From NCBI GenBank assembly GCA_037176705.1, contig CM073895.1, forward strand, positions 310,001 to 374,000: a stretch of 64,000 nt of DNA, written 5' to 3'. The position numbers and the translations under genes are program-made. Origin of the DNA: Molossus alvarezi (Eukaryota > Chordata > Mammalia > Chiroptera > Molossidae). The notes under the pieces were generated by a model. That model made no database searches. It saw only the letters and a list, made by a program, of their open reading frames with translations, and was not told the origin of the DNA. Below are positions 54,620-64,000 of the stretch, piece after piece; within the stretch, counting starts at the first letter, position 1; each line of letters begins with the position of its first letter.

Positions 54620-55785
54620 CTGGGGCAAGACTCCCCACCATGACCCACCCAGTTAGGGGTTTACAGTCAGGTCGTCCTGTGAGGCTGCTCCCACGAAACC
54701 CTCTTCAGGTCGTCCGCTGGGGCAGTAAAGGCTCACCTCACTGGCCCTTCTCAGGGACCCTGTCTTCCACCACGTGAGGTTTCCCACGTCTCGTCCAGGG
54801 TTTTAGCGGATTAAGGCAGGAAGGTAAATCTGGTCCCAGCTATTCCATCTCGGCTGAAAGCAATGGTCAATATATAGATTATGGATCCCCAACCACACCA
54901 TGCTGAGGAGGGTGCTGTTCCTCAACCCATGCTCCATTTGAGATTTGGGACTCGAGGTCACACAACTGAGCGACAGCACACGTCGGACTCGGTCACAGGC
55001 TGTGCTGGAAGCCTTCCTGACCCACCACGCCTGCGCGGACCTGAGGCTGTGAGGCTGTGAGCTGTGGTACAGGAGGCATGTCGCAGGCTGCCCAGACACA
55101 GAGCAGACGGAGGGGCTAGTGGGCGAGCTGAGTCTGCGCGTCTCTGGGCGGGGGAGGGTCTCTGTCTGTCCAGTCTGTGCCTGTCTCGCTCTGTGCACCT
55201 GTCCTCTTCACGTACCTGCCCAGGTGAGCCTAGTTCTGGGCGGGCTGATTCCTGGAAGGCCAGAGGCAGGTGTAATTTTAGTAACTGACTTCCTCTTCCG
55301 CACGTCCCCCTACACCACAGCCCGGACCTTGAGTGGACTGTGCAGCTGGGACATGAGTGGGTGGCAGCCAGGAAACCCACAGCCTGGTCAGTCACAGCCA
55401 CGGATGGCCCTCGGGTCACAGCTGCCGCACTCTGAGCACCTCTCAGGGACACTGCACAACTGTGCCCAAGCTCCAGGCCAGGGTGGCCCAGACTTTCCCC
55501 AGGGTTCATGCTGGGGGCAGTAGGTCTCCCCACCCAGGAGGAAGCTGCCCATGGAATTTGGGAAGGAGATCAAATTGGATGCTGAGGATAAGGCTCTCGG
55601 GGGTCGTCTGAGGGAACCCACAAACCTTTAGGCCTAGCCCCCCAGCCATGTATGCCTGTGGGCTGGGGAGGATCCCCCTGTATGGCCTAGTGCCAGAGAG
55701 GGGCCACGGGCATGAAGGAGCACCAACCCACACACCCCTAACTGGGGGCAGGCATACGTCCCCATGATTTCATATAAGGTCCATG
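54620..55785. other. Intergenic, no gene seen
   Basis: It begins with the continuation of the old LINE relic that hosts the half-L1 (to about 54800), then GC-moderate unique sequence. No conserved exon recognised; a short CTGT-rich patch lies at about 55155-55190. Confidence 0.5.
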
Positions 55786-56053
55786 CACCCTGGCCGGCAT
55801 AGCTCAGCAGTTAGAGGGTCGGCTCATGGACCAATGAGTTGCGGGTTTGATTCCGGTCAGGGGCATGTACCTTGGTTTCAGTTCATCCCTGGCCCTGGTG
55901 TGGTCGTGCCAAAGGCAACCAGTCGATGTGTCTCTCTCACATCTATGTTTCTTTCTTCTCTCACATCTATGTTTCTTTCTCTCCCTCCCACTCTATCTGA
56001 TGACAAACAGAAAAATATCCTCGGGTGAGGATAAAAATAAAATAAAATGTAAA
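55786..56053 (+). mobile_element. VES-type SINE with internal duplication
   Basis: The head has ccggcatagctcagcagttagag and cgggtttgattcc, and the end has cctcgggtgaggataaa. Target duplications aaggtccatg lie at 55776-55785 and 56054-56063. About 22 bases of the body (ctctcacatctatgtttctt) are duplicated in tandem near 55938-55980. Confidence 0.92.
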
Positions 56054-56099
56054 AGGTCCATGGCAATCCCTTGTCTCATCTGCTTGGTATCATTGACCC

Positions 56100-56420
56100 T
56101 GGAGTTCAGTCTGTCCGGGCTACTGTGAGAAAACACCACAGGCTGCAGCTCATCAGCAACAGAAATGTATTTCTCACAGTCCTGGAGGCTGGGGGGCCCA
56201 GATCACGGTGCGGCAGGCCTGCTGTGGGGGCAGCGGTCTCCTTGGTGTCCCCACGTGGCCCAGAGCAGCCGGCTCTCCCCTCCCCCCTTTGGCAAGGGCA
56301 CGAATCCCCTCCTGAGCTCCACTCTCATGACCTACCCGCCCCCAGAGGCCCTGTCTCCTCATGCCATCACCTTGGTGGTGATGCATTTCGGGGGACACTT
56401 TCTGTCCACCCTACCTGGTA
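56100..56420. repeat. Ancient interspersed repeat relic
   Basis: Contains gaaatgtatttctcacagtc and ctggaggctggggggcccag, followed by a diverged tctcatgacctac-type segment. I recognise this as a common old mammalian repeat, but cannot fix the family by eye. Strongly mutated. Confidence 0.5.
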
Positions 56421-59400
56421 CCAACTCAGGAGAAGTCTGGCCCAAGCTCGCCAACTCCAGGATCAGATAGATCAGAGAGCTCAGCTCCTGGGATGGTGCC
56501 CTCACCTCTTAACTCAGCGAACCGACCCCTGGGGCCCACTCACGAGCCTCCGCCTTTCCTGCCGCTGAAGCAGCAGAAGGAATAGCCTGCACCAGCCGCA
56601 TGGCACCCTGTCCACCGGGCATCTCACTCAGGGCCCCTCTCCCAGGACCGGCTTGGCCGAGGCATGCCTAACACCTGCCTGACCTGGATGGGCAGGAAAG
56701 CCCACATCTGGGCCCTGAGGGGCCTGGGGCCTTGAAAGACAGTAAGAGGGTCAGGAGTTGGGGGTGCTCAGGCTGGAGCGGGCCAGCCCCTGGCCCTCTG
56801 GGTGGGGATGTTTGGCCCAGATTGTGATGAGTGCAGAAGTTGGGGGACGGGTGTGGGGGCCAGGAGACGATAATGGTGCCTCCCAACAACTGGGGCTGCT
56901 GGGACAAGACCAGGGGTGCTGGGGGAGCCATGAGGAGGGGAGGGGCAGAGCTGGGGAAGCCCTTCCTCCACCACCAGGGTGAGGATGGGGGGCGGGAGGT
57001 GGGAAGATACTGCTGGCTGAGGTTAATGACCTCCCCACTGTGAGGTCAGTGCTGATGAGGGCCAAGCACAGGGCCTCAGGCTCCCAGCACTGACCTCCTA
57101 CTCTGCTGAGCCAGCACCCCCACACAGACCCTCACTTGCAGTAGAGGTCCAGGGGTGAGCCCAAAGCCACCAGGCGACTGGTGGGTGCTGGGGTCAGGCG
57201 GGCACCCGGAGATGACATCTCTGAGGCAGCAGCAGCCAGGTGCTTTTTGGTAACCCTGGATGCAGGCTGCAGAAAGGGTCCGGGTGGCCCTGGCCTGCGG
57301 GTGTGGCTGGCAGGGCAGCTGAGGCCAAGTTGCCTAGGGTGCTGGGCACTGGAAGTCCCAGCAGGAGTCTCCCACACCTGTCCTTGTTGGAATCCTGGGG
57401 CCTGCGCACCCTCAGCCCCTCTGCTCCATTCCAGGCTTCCTCATCAGTTCCTGCTACAGAATCCCAACCCTGCCTGGATGCCACAGTGGGGGCGTGAGCT
57501 TGACTGGGCAGCACCCGCCACCGGGACTTGCTGGAAACTGCTTCCGGATCAATGCCAGGCCCGGCCCTCTGCCCACCCCAGCTTCAGGGCTGTTTGTGGG
57601 TTATTCTTGCTTTCATTGCAGTCCTCACCCAACTCCTCCACAGTCCCACCCTCCCGAGGGCTCGTGGTGGTGACCCCTGGGCGGCTGTGGCCGTATGTGC
57701 TTATTGCTATTGTTATTTATATTTATCTTAAATTTTACATACTTCTTGTTATTTATTGCTGCATAACACATTAACCTACAACTTAGCACTAAGACCACCA
57801 GCACTCACCCTCCCACAGTGTCTGGAGAACAGGAATCCCGGAGCTGCCCCCGGTGGGTCTGTCTCGGGGACTCCCGCCCGGAGGCTGCCCTGAGCACGCC
57901 CGCCACGGCTGGGGCTCTTCCGCAGGCTGGACGGTGCCAGAGGCTCTGCTGCTCAGCCCACTGTTACAGCTGTGACAGCGGGTCCCCAGTCCACGCTCTG
58001 CTGGTCTGTCTCCCAGAGCGAGTGGTGTCAGACAGACAGACAGACAGAGCAGGTAGCACTTGCAACCTGATCTTGAGACAGCCCATTGCTTCTGCGGGAG
58101 CCTCCAGATGGGGACGTACACTGGCTGCATCCCAGGTGGAGGGTCCCTGGGGGCCTTTCAGGAGGCTGTCAAACCCAGGACCTGTCTCCTCGCCAAGGGT
58201 GCATCCCAGGAGGGGGAGCAGAGACGGAGCAGCCTGGCACACCTTTGGTGGGGAGCCGTCCCAGCCCCTCCCCCTCTGCACATTTCCTGGGCTGATTCTT
58301 ACTCCACACTTCACGCCTATGACTTGCTGTCATTGTTGGGTCCCCAAGCCCTGGCCCCACAAGCAGACAGACTGACCCAGACAGACAGGGCTCTGACACC
58401 CAGAGGCACATCCTCTGACAGTGCACATTTACTCCGAAAACATTTATTGACCCTTGGTTCTCTCGGAAACCAGGCTGGAAGGAGGCCAAAGATGAACAAG
58501 ACATTGCCTTCCATTGAGGGGAAGTGACTAAGAGCAACCTCCCTCCAGGAGGAAGTCCTGGTCCCTCCCCGTCCCCTCCACATGCCTGGAGTAGGTGCTT
58601 CATCCCTACTTAGCAGGAAGTGTCTGCAAGACAAAAGCCAAGATAAAAATAGCTGGGGTGGAGGGTGAAGGGACCAGGGAATGACCAGGCGCCCACCAGA
58701 GGCAGGGGGAGAAGCAGGAAGTGGGAGGGAAGGAAGAGACCCCAGTGGGGGCTCCGTGGTTTGGGCCCCAGCTCTCCCCTGGCCCAGGGCAGATGTCCAG
58801 GCTGCTGTGGGGAGGGGTGTGCTTCCTTCCACAGCTGGAGACTAGACTGCTGCTCCTGAGACCCAGCTGCCCTCAGCTGCTAAAAGGGGCAGCCTGGGGA
58901 GAGCCCTGGACAACCCCTCTGTGCTGCCCGGTGCTGCTCTCTGCCCAGGGCCCTCCCCATGGGGCCCAGCCTCAGCTCCCTGTGCTTCTCAGATTTCCCT
59001 GACCTAACCAAGGATGACACCCCTCCCCAAACCTCCTGGTTCCAGCTTTCGTGCAAATTAATTGATTAGGTCACTGTGTGGACTGAGCGGTTCCAAGTGT
59101 GGGGTCCAGCTCTGAGCAGGCCCTGACTTATCCCCCTACCCACCCAAGGCTCCACAATCCACACCCTCAGGTCTTCCCCTTCCTTCTGCACTGGGGCCCT
59201 TCCTGAGCTCCCCTCCCCTAACCAAGCTCCCAGCTCCCCCAGTACAGACCCTCCTCAACCCTCCTGCTCAGGGAAGCCCTGCCCATGGCACAGACGTGGA
59301 GGCATGAAGGAGGAGCAGACTAGCGTGACTCACTGCCTCCTGGATGGGCCTGGCCAGGCAGCAGGAAGGCAGGCAACTGTCTGAATCTGAGCAGCGGTTG

Positions 59401-60004
59401 GGAAATGAACGTTGGCTCGGCCTCAGGCGGGCTCAAAATGATACACTCCAGTCTGGGCTTGTGTAACTGGGACCACCCCCTCATCACACCTGGAGCACAG
59501 CCCCCAGTGGACTCCAGGGCCCACGTCCCACGCTGCCTAGTATCGCAGCCTCGTACTGTAGGGCTGACACACAGCAGGTGCTCAGGACAGATGCTTGGCA
59601 GGATGAACCCCCGTCGTCTCCCGTGGGTGGGGGGATAAGGGCCCACCCCTCCCAGAGCAAGGCCAGACACAGAGCAGCACTGGACTCTGGTGGGAGAGCA
59701 CCTCCCGGACTAAGTGCCCCGTGCCTGCCTCCCCCGTTCCCTGCCTGGGCCCCCTGATGCCCTCTCCTGCTGGCACCCCTGTCCTGGGGAGACCGGCCTG
59801 GAGCAGGTTCTGTTCATGGAGGAGGGGCAGAGGGTTTGGTGCAGAGCGGTGAGAACAAAGCCGGATGTGGATCAGGCCGGAACTGAAGCTTCAGGACAGG
59901 TCACCCCTCAGCTTGGCTGTGATAACAACGATAAAATGCACCTCCCCACCTTCCAGGGCCCCCAGGAGTGGGAGCGGGAAAGGTGCCTTGAAAAGATTGC
60001 CCAG
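56421..60004. other. Intergenic between PERM1 and HES4, no gene seen
   Basis: GC-moderate sequence with no conserved exon or long repeat. A small AT-rich relic sits at about 57690-57790 (tattgctgcataacaca), and a CAGA microsatellite at 58031-58047. The block at 58985-59110 includes tgcaaattaattgattagg, an octamer/homeodomain-like string that might belong to a distal element for HES4 or ISG15. Confidence 0.45.
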
Positions 60005-60090
60005 CCCTGGCCGGTTTGGCTCATCGGCCTGTGGACCAGAGAGTCCCGGGTTCGGTTCCCGCTAGTGGCACGTACCCCCCCCCCCAAAAA
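60005..60090 (+). mobile_element. Head-only SINE insertion (second example)
   Basis: Only the tRNA-like head is present, with a 13-base deletion in the A-box region. It ends at ggcacgtacc before a C run and A tail. A perfect 14-bp duplication, aaaagattgcccag, lies at 59991-60004 and 60091-60104. It stops at the same point as the element at 49066-49168. Confidence 0.85.
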
Positions 60091-60500
60091 AAAAGATTGC
60101 CCAGTGATGCTGAACTAGTGTTTCCCAACCCTGGGATACATTCTGGAAAACAGGGCGACTGTCACCTTCCGGCCTGAGCATCCTGGGGGACCTAACACCT
60201 CCACTTCAAGGCGGGTCGTGGCTCCCGCCCAGGTGCGGGCAAACGCAACGCCCGGGCGGTCCCACACGGGGGCGCACCTGCCGGAGGGAGGGGCCCCGCG
60301 CAGGGCGCCGCCTGAGGCAGGGGGCGGAACCGCGCAGAGCCCAGCAGCCCCCCACCACACCGCCGAGGGCCCCAGCCCTACCAGACTAGACCCTTCGCTG
60401 AAAGCACACAGACAAACACGAAACTCTCGCTGCGGCCTCTGGAGATAAATATTCCCTGGTACAGTCTCAGCAAAGGCTTCGGCCCTAAAACGGGGCGGCC

Positions 60501-61429
60501 TCACCGCAGCCACGGCCTCCAGGGCACACCCCGGCCCTGCAGCCCCGCCAAGGGGGCGGCGGGGGGCGCCCCGGTCAGAGCCTGCAGGAGCGGCAGCGCG
60601 AAGGCGGCCCCGGGGCGCAGCGGGGGGAAGGGGCCGTCGAACGCCGGCAGCGGGGGGCTGCCCACGTAGACCTCGGGCGTGGGGACCTCCGCGGCGGGGG
60701 GTGGGGGCGCCGTGCGGCGCGAGGGCCCCAGCTGGCCCAGGCAGGCCGCCAGGTGGCCGAGCAGGCGAGAACGCACGTCGGCCGGGACGTCCTCGCAGCC
60801 GGCCAGGAAGCGATTCACCTCGGCCAGGCACTCACTGAAGCCCGCGCGGTACTTGCCCAGGACGGCGGGGTCGGCGCTGAGCGCGGCTGCGGAGGCAACG
60901 GGGACAGGTGGTCGGTGCCCGCGGCGCAGGCCCCGGCCCCCGCGCCGCCGCGTCTCACCTGTCATGTGCACGCGCCGCACGCGCCGCAGGTGCCTCACGG
61001 TCATCTCCAGGATGTCCGCCTTCTCCAGCTTCGAGTGCCGGGCGCTCTGGGGGCAGGGCCGGCGGTGGGCGGCGGGCAGGCCGGGGCGCGCCTACACCGC
61101 GGGCTCCGCGCCTCGGGCACGCGACCTCACCCCCGCCCCGACTCACGTCTTTGCTGAGCGCGTCCAGGATGAGGGTCCTGAGCTGCGCGAGGCCGGCGTT
61201 GACGCGCGCTCGGCGCCGCTTCTCCATGGCCGGCTTGGAGGACTGAGGGTCGGACGGTGGCTGAGTCCCGCGCCCCTCCGTCCCCGCCCCACGCCGCCCA
61301 CCCGGGCCGACCCGGTCCCACCTTCCGGTGCTCGGCCGCACTCCGGGGCTTGCTGGGGGTTCGGCGGGCGCTGGCTGGCTCTGCCGCCGGCGGCGAGGCT
61401 CTCGGCCTGCCCGGCGTGTCCGCAGGCAT
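60501..61429 (-). CDS. HES4: HES4, hairy/E(spl)-class bHLH-Orange repressor
   Basis: Notch-responsive nuclear repressor that recruits Groucho/TLE corepressors (family knowledge). Four exons in order: 61429-61322, 61242-61147, 61046-60959, 60886-60501; total 678 nt, 225 aa (human 221), with exon lengths 108, 96 and 88 matching the human gene structure. The start is [13 protein letters not shown]. The bHLH (about residues 37-97) begins [13 protein letters not shown] with the class-specific proline, and continues [19 protein letters not shown]. The Orange domain (about 110-150) has [20 protein letters not shown] Pro/Ala-rich linker leads to WRPWLR. At the start of helix 1 the usual INES reads VNAG. 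HES4 is missing from mouse and rat, so bat retention is of comparative use. ISG15 is expected to the right. Confidence 0.95.
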
Positions 61430-61552
61430 GGCGAGGCCGTGCGCCGCCCGGTGCCCGGCGGGGCGAGCCGCCAAGGGCCGAGGGCGAGGTGCAGGGCGTC
61501 CCGAGCCTCTCCGGCAGGCGCCGGGCCCGCGCGCGCGGCGCCGCCTCCCGGC

Positions 61553-61560
61553 TATTTAAG
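61553..61560 (-). promoter_or_regulatory. HES4 TATA-like box
   Basis: The plus strand reads tatttaag (cttaaata on minus), 124 bases upstream of the ATG. Transcription would start near 61525, giving a 5' UTR of about 95 bases. Confidence 0.6.
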
Positions 61561-61578
61561 GAAGAGCCTCAGCGGGGT

Positions 61579-61608
61579 GTGTGAACCCCTCTCCGCATTC
61601 TTTCCCAC
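61579..61608 (-). promoter_or_regulatory. Paired RBPJ (CSL) sites, SPS-like, in HES4 promoter
   Basis: On plus, GTGTGAA (61579-61585) and TTCCCAC (61602-61608) face each other with exactly 16 bases between. The second is a perfect TGTGGGAA-type RBPJ site (minus strand); the first is the weaker GTGTGAA variant. From memory, the HES1 promoter uses the same two site types with the same spacing, where a Notch intracellular-domain dimer binds. The pair lies about 20-55 bases upstream of the TATA-like box, with CCAAT at 61620-61624 beyond it. Confidence 0.65.
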
Positions 61609-61619
61609 ACTCGCGCCAG

Positions 61620-61624
61620 CCAAT
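61620..61624 (+). promoter_or_regulatory. CCAAT box of the HES4 promoter
   Basis: agCCAATgcg on plus, an NF-Y-type site about 60 bases upstream of the TATA-like box and next to the RBPJ pair. Confidence 0.45.
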
Positions 61625-62194
61625 GCGCGGCTGCGCTCCTCCCTCGCTCCCCCGCCCCCCGCAGCAGCTGTCAGTCACGCCTGGGCTCCGGGCCCACCAA
61701 CCCCGAGGGCGACAAAGGGGAGCGGGAGCACCCCGCCCGCGCCCGGCCCTGGCGCAGCGGGCACCAGGCGGGAAAACGCCGCGCCGCCCCCGCCGCCTGC
61801 CGAGTGGCGCGCCAGGAGGAGGCCTCTCGGGGCCGGCCCGGCCGCGCCCTCCGGGGCTGGGCGGAGTCGCCAGCTCCCCAGCGCGAGCGGGAAATCTGAA
61901 AGGAAAATTCGCGAAGGGAACCGAGTCCGCCGCCCTCCCCGAGGAGTGGGCGAGCCTCGGCCAACGCGCCTCCTTCCTCCTCCGCTGTTCCGGGTCCCCG
62001 CCCCGGCCTAGGGCCTCTGCACGGCCTCGGAGTCTGACCCGCCGCCGCCTGCAACCTGTGACTCCGCCGACGGGGAGCGCCAGCCACTGGGCGGCAGCGA
62101 GGTCCGCTGCCCAAGGTCATAGAGCAGTCAGGGTGGCATCGCAGCACAATTGAATGATGGCACAGGGCCAACGAGGGTGATGCTGCAGGGCAGG

Positions 62195-62345
62195 TGGAAT
62201 GATGTCACCCGTCAGTCGGGGTGACGTCATTAGAATGTAACCGTGCCACCAGGTGATCAGGGATGATGACTCAGGGTGAAGGCAGGTGATGACCCACCCG
62301 AGCCCGCTGGGGTGACATCGTGGCGCTGGTGACATCAAAAGCTTC
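62195..62345. promoter_or_regulatory. Cluster of CRE/AP-1-like motifs upstream of HES4
   Basis: A perfect CRE palindrome TGACGTCA (62222-62229), a CRE-like TGATGTCA (62200-62207) and a perfect AP-1 TGACTCA (62267-62273). Related TGATGAC and GTGACATC strings also occur. The region reads as a degenerate repeat of ggtgatg-like units, so part of the clustering may be repeat-driven. Confidence 0.4.
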
Positions 62346-63529
62346 TAGACTACACGACTTCAGAGTCAGCACCAGCAAAGCAGAGCCGACAGAAAACGGA
62401 GGGGCAGTGGCTATGGTTTTGTGTATTTCGAAGCCACGTGCAGGGGAAAAGCTGGGCTATGCTTATTTTCGTGTTTGATGTTGTTTTCGTTTCGATTTAC
62501 GTCGCGGGGGCGCTACAGTCTGGAGTCCTCAGGGTCCCCAGCCCACTGCCGACGTTTTCAGAGGCCCGCGGAGTCCCACCTGCCCTGGGGGCCGGGGAAG
62601 CCTCTCCTGGGGCTTCTAATCCCGCGGGAGGCGCGGCAGACACACACAATAGTCAGCCCGCTGTAAGAGACAGAAATGATGGGGTTGCTGGGGGAAGGAA
62701 ACCCTTCTTTCCACTGGGTGGGCCAGGGGTCTTCCTTGACCCGGGTTCTTCAGGGAAGAAGGCAGCCCTACCAGGTCCGGGTGGAGGGCGCCGCAGCGCG
62801 GGGTCAAAGGGGCAGCAGGGCCCGAGAGAGGAGGGGAGGGACCGCAGGGGCGAGCAGACCAGAGGGCTTCTGGCCCGGGGAGGGTCCTGGACAGCCTTGA
62901 GGGGGCTTTTTTGACCGAGAGAGAGCCGACTGGCAGCTCCAAAGGGTCACCTCAGCCGCTGGAGCCTCCCTGGGCGGGATGGGCGGCCGCTCAGATTCTC
63001 CCCGCTACACACGTGTCTACGTGGGGGTGCGGGCCTCCAGACTGGCCTCAAGACCGAGCTGCCACTCACCAAGCTGAGGCCACCCACTCTCCCTCCCTCT
63101 ACCGGGCCCCAAAGGAGCCTGTGAAGTTGGGCAGGGGGCATTGGAAAGACGCTGGGGACAGACAGGATGCGCTGAGGGGACCCTGCCTGCACAGAAAGTC
63201 CTGGTTGGTCTGGTGCCTGCTCCCACCAAGTCCTGCAGAAGGTCTCTGGGATCATGGAGCCCCCACTCCGCCCCCCCCCCCCAGTGGCCACCTGAGCCCT
63301 TTCCTCCTGCTAGGCCTCCCTGGGAGAAGCTGTTAGCCAGGGCTTCCTGGGACCCTGTCTGGGTGGGCTCTGGACCACCCCAGCTGCCCACAGAGATCAG
63401 ATAGGCAGGAGGTTCAGGCTGGACAGACAGGCCTGAAGAGCGACGTTCTTGACCATTATTTCCCTTACAGTTGTCAGAGAGGATCATTTACCCCTTGTAC
63501 CTGTTTCCTCACATGTATAATAGGTTATT
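62346..63529. other. HES4 upstream intergenic, no gene seen
   Basis: No exon or known repeat recognised; a C run sits at 63271-63282. In human this interval precedes ISG15, whose exons are not visible here. Confidence 0.5.
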
Positions 63530-63748
63530 ATTATTTTTTTTTCTTTATTGATTTTAGAGAGAGAGGAAGGGCGAGGGAGAGAGAGAGAGAGAGAGATCGG
63601 TGAGAGAAAACATCGACTGGCCGCCTCCTGCATGCCTCACATTGGGGATTTGGCCCACAACCTGGGCATGTGCCCTGACTGGGAATTGAACCGGAGACCT
63701 CTTGGTGCAGGGTCAACGCTCAACCACTGAGCCACACCCACCGGGCAC
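63530..63748 (-). mobile_element. VES-type SINE (second subfamily), antisense
   Basis: The minus strand has gcccggtgggtgtggctcag, a ccggttcaattcc B box, body and an aatcaataaag-type tail (plus-strand T run at 63533-63542). Target duplications aataggttatt lie at 63519-63529 and 63749-63759. Confidence 0.92.
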
Positions 63749-64000
63749 AATAGGTTATTTTTTAAATTTATGCCAGGGCTATTGGGAAGATGAATGAGAT
63801 CCTACTTTGGAAATAGCCAGAGCAGAACTGGATACACGTCAGCTACAGTTGTTCCTGCCCCAGGAGGCAGGCCGGAGAGGACGGAACACAGGAGGAGGCT
63901 GAGGCATTCACCTTCGGGAGAGGGAGGGCTGCCTCCCACCCAGGGTCTTCTCAGACCTGTGACTTGGCCTTCCCAGCCCTCACCCCAGCAAGGAGCCCTC
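63749..64000. other. Right-edge intergenic sequence
   Basis: Unique-looking sequence after the SINE. No ISG15 exon or interferon-response element (GAAANNGAAA) was recognised. Confidence 0.4.

Larger units (their letters stand above)
60180..62060. promoter_or_regulatory. HES4 CpG island
   Basis: Dense CpG content spans the whole HES4 gene and about 600 bases upstream. This is typical for HES-family developmental genes. Boundaries are estimated by eye. Confidence 0.65.

Noticed and set aside
63749..64000. Search for ISG15 exons expected next in synteny
   Set aside because: No ubiquitin-like coding sequence or interferon-response element seen; in human the gap from HES4 is larger than the space left here.

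Overview
The window is nuclear DNA from a mammal, almost certainly a yangochiropteran (vespertilionid-type) bat. The evidence is long introns with GT-AG junctions, CpG-island promoters, and about ten tRNA-derived SINEs of the bat VES type. Each SINE has a tRNA-like head with A and B boxes, a pyrimidine-rich body, and an end in either a CCTCGGGTGAGGATAAA-like tail or an AATCAATAAA-like tail. LINE-1 material is also present. Gene identities were assigned by reading exon translations against remembered mammalian proteins, not by a database search.

The gene order is SAMD11 (+), NOC2L (-), KLHL17 (+), PLEKHN1 (+), PERM1 (-), HES4 (-). This matches the human 1p36.33 neighbourhood, and ISG15 is expected just beyond the right edge. 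SAMD11 enters from the left, so its 5' exons are outside the window; eleven coding exons lie between 600 and 12453. NOC2L is complete and tail-to-tail with SAMD11 (19 coding exons, 13008-24145, about 752 aa). A CpG-rich block of about 1.3 kb separates its start from that of the divergent KLHL17 (12 exons, 25468-30304, about 643 aa). PLEKHN1 (16 exons, 31756-38459, about 614 aa) and PERM1 (3 coding exons, 39846-43502, about 976 aa) are convergent. In all five complete genes the spliced frame stays open to a conserved C-terminus.

From about 44 to 60 kb the window is gene-poor. It holds degraded antisense L1 3' fragments, nested SINEs and older relics. A well-preserved non-autonomous half-L1 element (52520-54605) sits here, with an uninterrupted ORF1, no ORF2, and a perfect 14-bp target-site duplication. 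HES4 (4 exons, 60501-61429, about 225 aa) lies in a CpG island at the right. Its promoter carries a TATA-like box and a head-to-head RBPJ (Notch) site pair with 16-bp spacing.

The six genes do not form a pathway; the cluster is conserved synteny. SAMD11 is a retinal Polycomb-linked SAM protein. NOC2L works in the nucleolus and in histone-acetylation inhibition. KLHL17 is a neuronal CUL3 adaptor, PLEKHN1 a PH-domain lipid binder, PERM1 a muscle PGC-1/ERR effector, and HES4 a Notch-responsive repressor. The points most worth a second look are the half-L1 element, an expanded in-frame 39-bp minisatellite in PERM1, the HES4 paired RBPJ site with unusual helix-1 substitutions, homeodomain/CRX-like motif clusters inside SAMD11 introns, and two head-only SINE insertions that end at the same position.
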